A DNA stretch of 64,000 nt from an uncultured Alphaproteobacteria bacterium (lineage in GTDB: Bacteria > Pseudomonadota > Alphaproteobacteria > RF32 > CAG-239). Below the pieces are notes generated by a model, which saw nothing but the letters and a program-made list of their open reading frames with translations, ran no database searches and was not told the origin of the DNA. Positions within the stretch are counted from its first letter, which is position 1. Each line of letters opens with the position of its first letter. Positions 33,563 to 42,954 of this stretch are shown here, one piece after another. A program made the translations under genes and the position numbers. The DNA lies in assembly GCA_944391485.1 (NCBI GenBank), contig CALXTQ010000004.1:62001-126000 (forward strand), given 5' to 3'.

Positions 33563-34006
33563 TCAGGCGGGAAACTCATAAAATTCTCCGACTTTTTCTT
33601 CTTCCGGAACATCATCAATGTCTTCCGGAATACTGCATAATTCCCTGAGCGGTCTTTGGTCCATCCCGTTCAGTACCTCTTCCTCATCCAGCTGGTCGGG
33701 TGTTTTGAATTCATCGCTGTTTTCAAGCGGTTCAAACAACAGAGCGGCTTCCTTTCTGGCCTCCTCAGCGTAGCGCCGCAAAACTTCGGCTTCTAGCGCT
33801 TTGATGAGCTGGTAGTTTTCAAAAAAGAAGTATATGTCCTCCGCATTTACGCCATCCAATTCTTTCATTTTTTTGAAAGTATCATGGATACGGACCATAT
33901 ACACCTTTACCGAAAACAGTTCGTCGTCGCTCAATGTGTATAAATTACTGATTGATACGACCTCTAACAGCTCCTCATAGGAGTTAAAAACTACATTTCG
34001 TCTCAT
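33563..34006 (-). CDS. Hypothetical acidic protein between dnaK and dnaJ
   Basis: A 147-residue soluble protein, helical and acidic (VNAEDIYFFFENYQLIKALEAEVLRRYAEEA), with a Glu/Asp-rich C-terminal third (PEDIDDVPEEEKVGEFYEFPA). No signal peptide or membrane segment. The ribosome site is weak. It is convergent with dnaK and separated from dnaJ by 325 bp. Function unknown; the position in a chaperone locus may be chance. Confidence 0.55.
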   Translation of the reverse strand: MRRNVVFNSYEELLEVVSISNLYTLSDDELFSVKVYMVRIHDTFKKMKELDGVNAEDIYFFFENYQLIKALEAEVLRRYAEEARKEAALLFEPLENSDEFKTPDQLDEEEVLNGMDQRPLRELCSIPEDIDDVPEEEKVGEFYEFPA

Positions 34007-34331
34007 AAATTTTATTTTTTGTTAGACAATTTTTGTTTTACAGAGAACTACGCATCATCAAGTTAAACAGATTACTCTCTATCCCAATAATGACACAATA
34101 ATTTCTCATTACTCCTATAAATACTCTATTTTTAGACAAAAAACAAGCTATTTTTTTATAAACCGTTATTTTTGACAAAATCACAGCCACAAATTTTATG
34201 ATGAAGTAAAAACGGCGCGCGGAAAATCTGCCAGCATGTAGTTCGAATTACCGTCAGAAGTATTCGGAAATATCGTTTTCCGGAAGAAAATGCTCAAAAA
34301 AAAACCCGCCGGAAAGCGGGTATTAACCAGG
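34007..34331. other. Intergenic region between the hypothetical gene and dnaJ
   Basis: AT-rich noncoding DNA at 34010-34190, probably the promoter region of the minus-strand hypothetical gene. The part at 34200-34290 is of higher GC with imperfect palindromes (CGGAAATATCGTTTTCCG). No gene is supported; the dnaJ terminator closes the region. Confidence 0.35.
34296..34322 (-). terminator. dnaJ terminator
   Basis: On the minus strand ACCCGC-TTTCCG-GCGGGT is followed by nine T residues. It starts 10 bp after the dnaJ stop. Confidence 0.85.
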
Positions 34332-35486
34332 TCAGGAAGCTTTTCCGAATAAATCCTTAATACGCTCGAAAAAGCCCTTTGCCTCCGGCTGACAGCTGTC
34401 ATCCGGACTCAAAGCCCGGAACTGTTCCAGCAGTTTTTTCTGTTCGGGAGTCAGATTAACAGGCGTTTCGACCCGGAATTTTACAAACAAATCGCCGCGT
34501 CCCTGCGAGCGCAGAATGGTCATGCCCTCGTCCCTTATTTTCTGGATCTGATCGTTCTGAGTTCCTGCCCTCACATTGATTTCTATTTTCTCGCCGTCAA
34601 TCGCGGGGATTTCAATTGTTCCGCCCAGCGCGGCGCAGGCCATGGAAATCGGCACGCGAACATGAAGATTGGCGCCGTCGCGGGTATATAACTTATGCGG
34701 AAGGACAGAAACAAAAACATAAAGATCACCGTTTTCGCCGCCGCGGATACCTGCCTCTCCGGCATTGGGAATGCGCATTCTCGTTTCGTCTTCAATTCCC
34801 GCCGGAATTTTTATTTTCAGAACTTTATCGCGGCCGACGACGCCAGCACCTTTGCATTTCGGGCAGCGTTCCTTAACGATGCGCCCTTCGCCGCCGCATT
34901 GGGGACAGGTGGTTTCCACAATGAAAAAGCCGCCTTGTTGACGACGGACTTTGCCGCTGCCGTGGCACATATCACAGACAGGAGCTTCTTTGCCGTCCTT
35001 TGTCCCATGACCATGGCAGTCTTCGCAGACTTCCGTCGACGGGATTTTGATTTCCTTTTCAACTCCGGCAAAAGCCTCTTCAAGAGAAATTTCCAGATTA
35101 TATCTGACATCGGAACCATGGCGCGCCGAAGACTGGCGGGCACCGCGACTGCCGCCGCCCATAAATTCGGAAAACACATCGGCAAAAATGTCTGAAAAAC
35201 CGCCGGCCCCGAAATTGAACTCAAAACCGTTAAAAGGATTTCCGCCGCCCATGCCGCCGTTGGCAAAAGCCTGATGTCCGTAACGGTCGTAAGCCGCTCT
35301 TTTCTGACTGTCCTTCAGAACGTCATAAGCCTCGTTGATTTCCTTAAAACGCGCTTCTGCCTCCTTGTCTCCGGGATTGCGATCGGGGTGGTATTTCATT
35401 GCCAGACGCCGAAATGATTTCTTTATTTCTTCACCGCTGGCTTCTTTCGTAACTTCCAGTAATTCGTAATAGTCTTTCTCTGTCAT
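34332..35486 (-). CDS. dnaJ: Chaperone DnaJ (Hsp40)
   Basis: A 384-residue type I J-protein. The J domain (residues 1-70) has YHPDRNPGDKEAEARFKEINEAYDVL with the HPD tripeptide at 33-35. A Gly/Phe-rich linker follows (about 75-125). The zinc domain has four CxxCxGxG-type repeats (CEDCHGHG, CDMCHGSG, CPQCGGEG, CPKCKGAG; about 155-220). The C-terminal peptide-binding and dimer domains complete it. It stimulates the DnaK ATPase. It has its own heat-shock-like promoter. Confidence 0.98.
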   Translation of the reverse strand: MTEKDYYELLEVTKEASGEEIKKSFRRLAMKYHPDRNPGDKEAEARFKEINEAYDVLKDSQKRAAYDRYGHQAFANGGMGGGNPFNGFEFNFGAGGFSDIFADVFSEFMGGGSRGARQSSARHGSDVRYNLEISLEEAFAGVEKEIKIPSTEVCEDCHGHGTKDGKEAPVCDMCHGSGKVRRQQGGFFIVETTCPQCGGEGRIVKERCPKCKGAGVVGRDKVLKIKIPAGIEDETRMRIPNAGEAGIRGGENGDLYVFVSVLPHKLYTRDGANLHVRVPISMACAALGGTIEIPAIDGEKIEINVRAGTQNDQIQKIRDEGMTILRSQGRGDLFVKFRVETPVNLTPEQKKLLEQFRALSPDDSCQPEAKGFFERIKDLFGKAS

Positions 35487-35517
35487 TTCAGTGCTTGTCC
35501 CAAATTCAGTTTATGCT

Positions 35518-35548
35518 TTATTTAAGATTTTTATTGCCAAAACGCAAG
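35518..35548 (-). promoter_or_regulatory. RpoH-like promoter of dnaJ
   Basis: On the minus strand CTTG (35548-35545), 18 bp, then CTTAAATAA (35526-35518). One mismatch in the CYTATNT core, same 18-bp spacing as dnaK. It lies about 30 bp before the dnaJ start. Confidence 0.5.
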
Positions 35549-35615
35549 CTTAAAATCCTGATTTGGTAAATAAAAATTAAGCAATTTTAGGTAGTATAAA
35601 AGAATGTAGACGATA

Positions 35616-35646
35616 TTGACAAAAATATATTGCACTTTTGTATAAA
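35616..35646 (+). promoter_or_regulatory. Possible promoter of the 1373-residue protein gene
   Basis: TTGACA at 35616-35621 and TATAAA at 35641-35646, 19 bp apart, which is longer than ideal. The start codon is 46 bp further on, preceded by GAGGGCAG. Confidence 0.35.
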
Positions 35647-35692
35647 TTGCAGTAAGATATAGTCATGTTTAATTTTTAACGAGGGCAGAGTT

Positions 35693-38600
35693 ATGGCGAA
35701 AAGAATAATTTTCAACAGAGAGCAGCTTGAAGAAATTAAAAACAGTCAGGAATTTAAGGATTTTCAGGAAACGTCCGGAGACGTCAACGTTACGCTTGAC
35801 ACTTATCTGGCAAATGAGAAAAACTACGCGGTCTGGGCAGAAAAATTCAGTATAACTGCCGCAGAAGCCCGCCTGGAAGAAGCCTTCGGCAAAATGGCCG
35901 CCGAATATGAATATGCTCCTGACGACGCCGTCGCCGATTTTCTGACGGAGTGCGATGTTATTCTTGATTCCGTTTCGCCTCGCCAGGTAGAAAAAATCTC
36001 CCAAAAAATTAACGAAATGTTTGAACTGGACACCGTTCCCTACGGAGGGGACGCTGTTGCCGTTCAGAAAGACATGAGGTCTCTTTACACACAAAAGTCA
36101 GCCGCCCGAACCGAAGACAGAGCCGAAGGAAAACTTGAGGCCGCGTTCGGCGATCTGGCCGCAGATTTCGAATACGGCAAAAACCGGCAGGAAAAAGAAG
36201 CGGCAACTCAAAAATTTCTGGATATCCGCGATGCCGTTATGGCTTCTTTGCCGGCCGACGCCGCCGAAAAACTGCAACACAAACTTAACAGCCTGCTGCA
36301 ACAGGACGCCGTTCCCTACGGCGGAGACGTTATAGCCGTCAGCGACGAACTGCGGACCTTTTATGACCGCCTTTCGCAGGAAAGAGCCGCCGCTCAAACC
36401 CGGGAAGCAAATACGCAAACAACGCTGAACGCACGCCGCCGGGAAGAAGAAACGGACGATTTCTCCCGCCGTCTGGCCGAAGCTCTGAACGGCAATACGC
36501 AAACAGCCGTCCGCGGCGATGAAAATGATTTGGAATCAACCGGCGTGCGCGGCAATGAGGAGACCGCAGTCCGGGCATTCCGCGGCAACGAAGACGAAAA
36601 TAATTCAATGCAGAAAAACGACGCAGAACCGGTTTATACCGACGCGACCGAACACAACCGCGGCGCCGGAGAAGACAGAAAAGATCTCCGCGCCCGCATC
36701 CGCAGCAAAACCTCTGACCAGAACAAAGAACTGTTTGACCGCGAAGTCGCCGGCATTCTGCATGAGATGCATGTGCTGGACGACGCCGAATACAACACGG
36801 CGACAGGTTCGCCGCAGGAAGCGGCCGCCGCAGCGGAAAAAGCCGACGAGCTTTCCGACCGCCAGAAAAGAGAGTTTGATCTGCGTTTTGCGGAGAGAAT
36901 CGCCTCGCTGCAGGAACTTCTGGAAATAACGCCGCCGTCTTTGCTGGCAAAATCTTACAATACCCTGAAACAGTTTCTTGAAACAGCGAAAAAACAAAAC
37001 CCCAACGCAGACGTCAGCAAATTTGAGCAGCATCTTGACGTTCTGGCAGAGCGTATGGATTCCCTCGCCGCGCAGATGGAAAGCAAAACTGCTTTGTTTT
37101 TTGCCGACAGAACCAATATTGCCGATACTTACGACGGCTATAACAAAATGTTTACCGCCCGCGCCGCAGATTTGGACGCCAACAAAGCGGAGGACAAGAC
37201 GAAACTTGATATTATCGCCGCCAACCGCAAAATTCTGGACGAGCTGATCGGTACCTATGACGAGTTTTGGAATCTGCAGGATGTCAAAGCTGACAGCGAC
37301 GAAAATCTTGACCGTCGATTTGAACAGGCCTCCAAGCTTCTGGAGGAAACCGTCCTTGAACCCGAAACATATCGGGCGGCCGCCAACTTCCGCTTTTTGG
37401 ATCAAAACGGCCAGCCGGTTCCGCAGTTTATTGACCCCAAAGACGGTTCGGCGCATCTGGATTATGCGGAAGGATATCAGGTTGATCCCAAAGGCAAGCT
37501 GGCTACCGTCATTAAACTGGCGGAGAATGACGTCCTGCTGAAAACAATCGGCGGCAAGGATGACATTACCAAAGACAAGCTTCAGCAGGAAATCAACGAC
37601 ACCCTGCCCTTCAAACTGTTTGAAATGTACAACAGCGAAGAGCTGATCAACGGGATTGCGGAACATCCGGAAAAATTTACAAAACCCGATGATTTCAACA
37701 CTTTCAAAAATAATCTTTATAATTTTAACAAGCCGCTGCAGATCTCGGACGCCGGTTACGAAGCGGCCATCGACTATCAGGTAAACGCTGTTGACGGGTT
37801 TGCCCATCGTCTGGTTCAGAAAACCGGAAACCGCAGTCTGAAAGTCGTGCCGAAATTATACGACCGTATCGCGACAATCGATAAATTTTCCGCTCATCGC
37901 ACCAAGCTGCAGACATCCAAACGGCAGGCGCGAATCAAACAACTGAAACAGGCCGCCGTCAAATTCGGTATTTCCGGCATCTCTGCCGCGGGCATTACCG
38001 TTCTGTCGACAATTTCAACGACAACAACCTCTATTCCGGCAGCGGCCATCGGTGTTGCCGCCGGCATCGGCATTACGGCCTACAATATTTACAGAAAGAA
38101 AAAAGCTGCCAAAAAAGCCGGACAGAAATACGGCTGGAAAGAGTTCAAAAAAGACAAAGCGCTGCATGCCGCCATTACGACAACAACACTGGGCGCAGCA
38201 TCGGCGATTTTTGCCGTTTCCGGAAACCCTGTGGTGGCAACGGCCTGCGCTTACGGCGCTCTGGCCGTCGGAACGACCGCCGGCGTCGTAACGTCTTACA
38301 ATGCCGCGCGCAAAGAAGGTTTAGGCAAAGCCGAAAGCCTGTTTTGGGGCACGGTCAACGGAATTGCCACATTGGGCGGCGCTGCGGCCGGAAGGGCTGT
38401 CGCGCACAGTTTTATTGACAGTTACAACGTCGCACATCCGGAGAATGAAGTTTTCCAAAAGAAAACCGTCCAAACGGAAACAAGCTCTTATGAAGAAATC
38501 GTTTATAAGCCCGGCGTGGTCGAAAATGCCCAGAATATTCTGGAGAATAACTGGTACCGCGATCATCCGGAACTTTTGCAGCAGCGTATCGACTCAATTG

Positions 38601-39814
38601 AGGCGTTTAATGCCGAACACGGAACAAATATCAATCCGTACCGTTATCTACTGGCGGCTCATGACGCTGGAGCCCTGGCTCCGGACAATAACCTGCTGCA
38701 TGTTCAGGGCGGGCCAGACGTTTATACCAACGGCAACCATACAGTGCTGACCGAATCCTGGGCGCAGCAGCATAATGTAGACTTCAGCGACGTCAAGGGT
38801 CTGGCCGGCAGCATCGACGGCGGAACCGTCAATGTCAATCCGGACGCTTTTCAGGCTATTGACGGACATATCAACGCCTCCAACCAGGTCGGCGCTATCA
38901 GCGAGCATCCGTTCCAGAACGACGGCGTTCTGGATATGAACGCAACCACTGACGAACACGGGACCTATTCGACTCCGAACGGAACTGAATATACGACCTA
39001 TGCCGACCACGGAGGAGCTCACGATGTTATCGGACACGAAGTAGAGACCCAAACCGTCAGCTATACGCCTAACGAAGGGGTAACGGCCATTTTCGGCTGG
39101 GCGCATCCAAAGTCCTGGGGCAAAGCTCTGAAAGACCGTCTGGGATCCCTGATGGATAAAATTTCGGGACAAGATAAAATGGCTGCCGATAAAAATGATA
39201 AAATGACGGAGAACGCCCTGAAAACGGATGCCGTTCCCGTGAAAAAAGAGCTGAACGTCAGCGAAAAAGAACGTTCTGAAGCTCTGGCAAGAGGTCTGCT
39301 GGACGATGACAAGGCTCTTGAGCAATTTCGGGAAAAAGAGGCTCTGGTCAAAGAGCAGAACTTTGTTAACAAGGCTTATCTGAACAACAAACAGATCAAG
39401 GAGCTAAAAGAGCAATTCCCGAATCGTGATTTCAGATCGGCCCAAAACTACGGCAGCCTGACGGAAGAGGAGCAAACGCATCTGGAAACTCTCGGTCTTG
39501 ATCCGAAATCCCAGCTTAAAAAGATTCAGCAGCACAAGGAAGAACTGCAAAACAAAAAGAAGGAAAGAGACGGGCGGGCAAAAGACGGACTGGCTCCTAA
39601 AATCTTTGGCGGCCGGTTGGCCGATGATATTGCCGAAGACAAAATTGCCAATGCCGTTCCCAATCTGGAAGAAAATACGCCGCAGGCTTATCTGAAGGCG
39701 GAAAAGAAAGCTAAGGAGGACGATAAGCGGCATGAGGCGGATATAGCCGAGTTTAAGGAAACGGGAACCGTTCGCCGAATTGCGATGCTCAAGAAAAACA
39801 CGGTAGAAAAATAA
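35693..39814 (+). CDS. Large membrane-associated protein with duplicated N-terminal unit, unknown
   Basis: 1373 residues, the largest gene here. Residues 61-132 and 148-224 are tandem copies of one helical unit (LEEAFGKMAAEYEY / LEAAFGDLAADFEY; YGGDAVAV / YGGDVIAV). A Thr/Arg/Asn-rich low-complexity region follows (about 235-310, with RGDEN/RGNEE/RGNED repeats), then a long helical region to about 745. Residues about 752-905 hold several Ala/Gly/Thr-rich hydrophobic stretches that could be membrane segments. A beta-rich region (about 930-1130) and a basic coiled coil complete it. No enzymatic motif. No signal peptide. A structural or host-interaction role is possible; nothing in sequence proves it. 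Confidence 0.75.
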   Translation: MAKRIIFNREQLEEIKNSQEFKDFQETSGDVNVTLDTYLANEKNYAVWAEKFSITAAEARLEEAFGKMAAEYEYAPDDAVADFLTECDVILDSVSPRQVEKISQKINEMFELDTVPYGGDAVAVQKDMRSLYTQKSAARTEDRAEGKLEAAFGDLAADFEYGKNRQEKEAATQKFLDIRDAVMASLPADAAEKLQHKLNSLLQQDAVPYGGDVIAVSDELRTFYDRLSQERAAAQTREANTQTTLNARRREEETDDFSRRLAEALNGNTQTAVRGDENDLESTGVRGNEETAVRAFRGNEDENNSMQKNDAEPVYTDATEHNRGAGEDRKDLRARIRSKTSDQNKELFDREVAGILHEMHVLDDAEYNTATGSPQEAAAAAEKADELSDRQKREFDLRFAERIASLQELLEITPPSLLAKSYNTLKQFLETAKKQNPNADVSKFEQHLDVLAERMDSLAAQMESKTALFFADRTNIADTYDGYNKMFTARAADLDANKAEDKTKLDIIAANRKILDELIGTYDEFWNLQDVKADSDENLDRRFEQASKLLEETVLEPETYRAAANFRFLDQNGQPVPQFIDPKDGSAHLDYAEGYQVDPKGKLATVIKLAENDVLLKTIGGKDDITKDKLQQEINDTLPFKLFEMYNSEELINGIAEHPEKFTKPDDFNTFKNNLYNFNKPLQISDAGYEAAIDYQVNAVDGFAHRLVQKTGNRSLKVVPKLYDRIATIDKFSAHRTKLQTSKRQARIKQLKQAAVKFGISGISAAGITVLSTISTTTTSIPAAAIGVAAGIGITAYNIYRKKKAAKKAGQKYGWKEFKKDKALHAAITTTTLGAASAIFAVSGNPVVATACAYGALAVGTTAGVVTSYNAARKEGLGKAESLFWGTVNGIATLGGAAAGRAVAHSFIDSYNVAHPENEVFQKKTVQTETSSYEEIVYKPGVVENAQNILENNWYRDHPELLQQRIDSIEAFNAEHGTNINPYRYLLAAHDAGALAPDNNLLHVQGGPDVYTNGNHTVLTESWAQQHNVDFSDVKGLAGSIDGGTVNVNPDAFQAIDGHINASNQVGAISEHPFQNDGVLDMNATTDEHGTYSTPNGTEYTTYADHGGAHDVIGHEVETQTVSYTPNEGVTAIFGWAHPKSWGKALKDRLGSLMDKISGQDKMAADKNDKMTENALKTDAVPVKKELNVSEKERSEALARGLLDDDKALEQFREKEALVKEQNFVNKAYLNNKQIKELKEQFPNRDFRSAQNYGSLTEEEQTHLETLGLDPKSQLKKIQQHKEELQNKKKERDGRAKDGLAPKIFGGRLADDIAEDKIANAVPNLEENTPQAYLKAEKKAKEDDKRHEADIAEFKETGTVRRIAMLKKNTVEK

Positions 39815-39826
39815 GCCGTTCAAAAT

Positions 39827-39857
39827 AAAAAGGCCGGGACTGTTCCCGGTCTTTTTA
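39827..39857. terminator. Bidirectional terminator
   Basis: AAGGCCGGGA-CTGT-TCCCGGTCTT with A- and T-runs on both sides, between convergent genes. Confidence 0.85.
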
Positions 39858-39951
39858 TTTTCAGGAATGCGGAAATTTGGGCGGCAGAAGATATGAACCA
39901 AGATTTTCAGAAAGTTGTTTCCGAAGCAGTCTTGCCGTCAAAGTCTTAACG

Positions 39952-40425
39952 TCAGAGCTGTTTTTCAACCGCGGTCAAGATATTGGCGCAGGCAGCCTCC
40001 AACATCTCGTAAACACGGTCGAATCCGTTTTGATAATAGGGATCCGGCACATTTTCCCCGTATTCGGGAGCAAAGGCCAAAATCTTTCTGACAACAGCCC
40101 GGTTATAACGCTCATCCCCTTCGGGACGGCGCCAGGCCAGATCTTCTATGTTGGTTTCATCCATTGCCAGAATCAGGTCAAAAAGAGCAAAATCCTCAGC
40201 GCGAACCGGCCGCGAACGAAGACTGCGGAGATTCAGGCCGTGGCGGTCGGCACATTCAATGGATCGCAGATCCGGCATATCGCCCTGATGATAAGACGAA
40301 ATCCCGGCAGAATCGACTTGCACCTTATCTTCCAGGCCGCGTTCCGATACAAGACGTCGCATGATTCCCTCCGCCGTCGGAGAACGGCAGATATTTCCGG
40401 TGCAGACAAACAATATCCTATACAT
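39952..40425 (-). CDS. Low-molecular-weight protein-tyrosine phosphatase
   Basis: A 157-residue LMW-PTP. The P-loop is at the N-terminus: Cys8-TGNIC-Arg14-Ser (nucleophile Cys8, phosphate-binding Arg14). The catalytic acid is the Asp in VPDPYYQ (about residue 125). SAGISSYHQGDMPDLRSIECADRHG is typical of the family. It removes phosphate from protein tyrosine, or arginine in some members. It starts 9 bp after the Lon-like gene stop, so it is probably cotranscribed with that protease. Confidence 0.92.
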   Translation of the reverse strand: MYRILFVCTGNICRSPTAEGIMRRLVSERGLEDKVQVDSAGISSYHQGDMPDLRSIECADRHGLNLRSLRSRPVRAEDFALFDLILAMDETNIEDLAWRRPEGDERYNRAVVRKILAFAPEYGENVPDPYYQNGFDRVYEMLEAACANILTAVEKQL

Positions 40426-40434
40426 TCGGGTCTC

Positions 40435-42876
40435 TTATTTTCCCAGGCATCCATGCGTTTCGCAGGCATATTTGACATAGCTCTGATAATATTTTTCCAG
40501 ACTTTGTTTGACCAGGAAGTTTACCGTTCCTTTGGGAAAATTACCGTTTTTATCGGATTTTCCGGCCGGAACACCGGTCAGAATTTCGATGCCGTCATCA
40601 ACGGTATCCACCGCGTAAACATGAAACTTTCCGTCATCGACGGCGGCCAGAATATCTTCGCGCAGCATCAGATCTTTTACATTGGTGCGCGGAATAATCA
40701 CACCCTGGGTGCCGGTCAGGCCGCGGTGATTGCAGACGTCAAAAAAGCCTTCAATTTTTTCGTTGACGCCGCCAATCGGCTGAATCTCGCCAAACTGGTT
40801 TATGGAACCGGTTACGGCAATGCTCTGTTTGATCGGCAGATTGGCAATCGCGGATAGCATGCAATAATATTCCGTTGACGAAGCGCTGTCGCCGTCCACG
40901 CCGCCGTAAGACTGCTCAAAAACAATCGAGGCCGACAGCGAAAGAGGCGACTCTTTAGCAAAACGGTTGGCCAGCAGCGCCTGCAGTATCAGAACGCCTT
41001 TGGTGTGAATGGGACCGCTGAGCTCGATTTCGCGTTCAATGTCCAAAAACTCCCCTTTTCCCATTCGAACCTGCGTCGTAATCCGCGATGGCTTGCCGAA
41101 AGAGTTGCGGGAAAAATTGTATACGACGAGACCGTTAATCTGACCGACGCGCTCTCCTTCGACATCCATCAGAATCGTTCCTTTATCAATCTGTTCCAGC
41201 ATAGCCTGCTTGATGCGGTCGCTGCGGTAAATCATGGCCTCAATCGCCTGCTCGATGTGATTTTTGCCGATCTGGTTGGCTTTGGATTTGCGCGCCCAGT
41301 AATCCGCCTCGCGGAGCAGATCGCCGATAGAAGCGATGTGAGCCGTCAGTTTTTCGGAATTTTCTGCCAGACGGGACGAATATTCTATAACTTTGGCCAC
41401 GGCTTGACGGTTCAGCGAACGCAGTTTCTTTTTCTTGGAAAGAGAGCCGATCAGTTTGGCATATTCCAGCTCGTTTTCTTCCGTCCGGTCCATCAAAACG
41501 CCAAAGTCCGCCTCGACTTTGAAGTAATCGGAAAAGTCCGGATCACGTTCCGAGAGAACCTCATACAATTCCTCGTCTCCGGTCAGAATAACCTTTACAT
41601 CCAGAGGAATCGGCTGAGGATCAAGCGATATTGTGGTAAAACTGGTTTCATCGCTCGGCGTCTCGATTTTGATGGTCTTTGAAGCCAGCGCCCGTTTTAA
41701 CGAATCCCACGCATAGGGCTGGAGAAGAAGCTTGCGCGCATCTATCAGCAAAAAGCCGCCGTTGGCCCGGTGCAGCGCGCCGGCTTTGATAAGCGTGAAG
41801 TCTGTCAACAACGCGCCGTATTGCTGCAAGCGCTCAACCTTGCCGACCAGATTTCCCTGAGTGGGATGGTCCAGATGAACTATCGGCGCCCCCGAATCCG
41901 GTTCGTTTTTTACAACCACATTTACCTTGAACTTGGCAAATTTGTCCTCGTCCTGTTTGTTCATGCGGCTTAGCAAAGCCGTCAAGGCATCTTCCTCGCC
42001 GCTTTCCGCCGTTACCGTATTGTCCGAATTGGGCAGGAAATCGTCTATATTTTCAATGATATTTTTCTGAACCGATTTCAGAAAGTCGACGACAGGTTTG
42101 TGTCCTTTGTATTTGTGCCGCAGGTCATCTATCGGATTTTTGACGGCAACCCGGATAAATTTTTCGCGCAATTCCGTTGATTCCTTGCGCTGTTTGTCTT
42201 CCCATTCCGGCAGATCCTGCGCCGCGTTTTCGATTTCTTCCTGCATCATGTTCAGGTCATCGATTAAGGATTTTTTCTCTTCTTCGGGAAGCTCCTCAAA
42301 TGCCTCCGGGCTCAGAACCTCGCCGTTTTTGACCGGCGCAACGACAAGGCCGACCGGCATATGCAGTAAAGAAACGCTTTTGCCTTTCGCCTTTTTTTGC
42401 AGCAGGCGGATATATTCTTCTTTTTTCTGTTTGTATTTTTCGCGGACGATACTGAGCGCTGCCTTATATTCATCACTGTCCAGAACGGCGGGAATCGAAG
42501 CCGAAAATTCTTCAATCAGCTTGTCCATGTCCTTGGCAAATTCGGCGGCCTGTCCGGCTTCAAAATCAATAGCTATCGGTTTGTGCGGCTCCTCAAAATT
42601 ATAAACATAAGCCCAGTCCCGCGGTGTGGGGCGCTCTTTGGCCTCTTTGACCAGAATACGCTTGACCAGACTGGTTTTGCCGGTTCCTTCCGGACCAAGG
42701 CAGAAAAGATTATAGCCTTTCGACTTGATGTTGATGCCAAGTTCCACGGCGCTGATTGCCCGATCCTGCCCCAGAGCGGACAGCCTTTCTTCCAGCTCGG
42801 CGGTTGTGGCAAAATCAAATTTCCGCGGATCGCATCTTTTATAGAGTTGGTTTGACTTTAATTTTGAGATAGCCAT
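40435..42876 (-). CDS. Lon-like ATP-dependent protease (AAA_32/LonB-type, S16)
   Basis: An 813-residue protease with fused ATPase. Walker A is GPEGTGKTS (about residues 59-67). A long helical insertion follows (about 120-290), then the second ATPase part with GGFLLIDARKLL and the arginine-rich region. The S16 proteolytic domain has the catalytic Ser in DGDSASS and the Lys in GGVNEKIEGF. This architecture is the YcbZ/LonB-like family, distinct from the LonA protease with its N-terminal LAN domain. It probably degrades misfolded or regulatory proteins in the cytoplasm. First gene of an operon with the LMW phosphatase. Confidence 0.92.
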   Translation of the reverse strand: MAISKLKSNQLYKRCDPRKFDFATTAELEERLSALGQDRAISAVELGINIKSKGYNLFCLGPEGTGKTSLVKRILVKEAKERPTPRDWAYVYNFEEPHKPIAIDFEAGQAAEFAKDMDKLIEEFSASIPAVLDSDEYKAALSIVREKYKQKKEEYIRLLQKKAKGKSVSLLHMPVGLVVAPVKNGEVLSPEAFEELPEEEKKSLIDDLNMMQEEIENAAQDLPEWEDKQRKESTELREKFIRVAVKNPIDDLRHKYKGHKPVVDFLKSVQKNIIENIDDFLPNSDNTVTAESGEEDALTALLSRMNKQDEDKFAKFKVNVVVKNEPDSGAPIVHLDHPTQGNLVGKVERLQQYGALLTDFTLIKAGALHRANGGFLLIDARKLLLQPYAWDSLKRALASKTIKIETPSDETSFTTISLDPQPIPLDVKVILTGDEELYEVLSERDPDFSDYFKVEADFGVLMDRTEENELEYAKLIGSLSKKKKLRSLNRQAVAKVIEYSSRLAENSEKLTAHIASIGDLLREADYWARKSKANQIGKNHIEQAIEAMIYRSDRIKQAMLEQIDKGTILMDVEGERVGQINGLVVYNFSRNSFGKPSRITTQVRMGKGEFLDIEREIELSGPIHTKGVLILQALLANRFAKESPLSLSASIVFEQSYGGVDGDSASSTEYYCMLSAIANLPIKQSIAVTGSINQFGEIQPIGGVNEKIEGFFDVCNHRGLTGTQGVIIPRTNVKDLMLREDILAAVDDGKFHVYAVDTVDDGIEILTGVPAGKSDKNGNFPKGTVNFLVKQSLEKYYQSYVKYACETHGCLGK

Positions 42877-42954
42877 TTCTAAAAAATCCCTATATTATAA
42901 TTACATCATTTGGCAGTATAATCGCAGAAACCTAAATATAGTGTAAATGTTTTC

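Noticed and set aside
36605-37807. 400-codon minus-strand frame inside the 1373-residue gene
   Set aside because: It is antisense to a continuous coding region with good codon use and rich in Phe/Val/Gly in the way shadow frames are.
39877-40857. 326-codon plus-strand frame opposite the LMW phosphatase and Lon-like genes
   Set aside because: Antisense to two genes with intact catalytic motifs; no domain can be seen in it.
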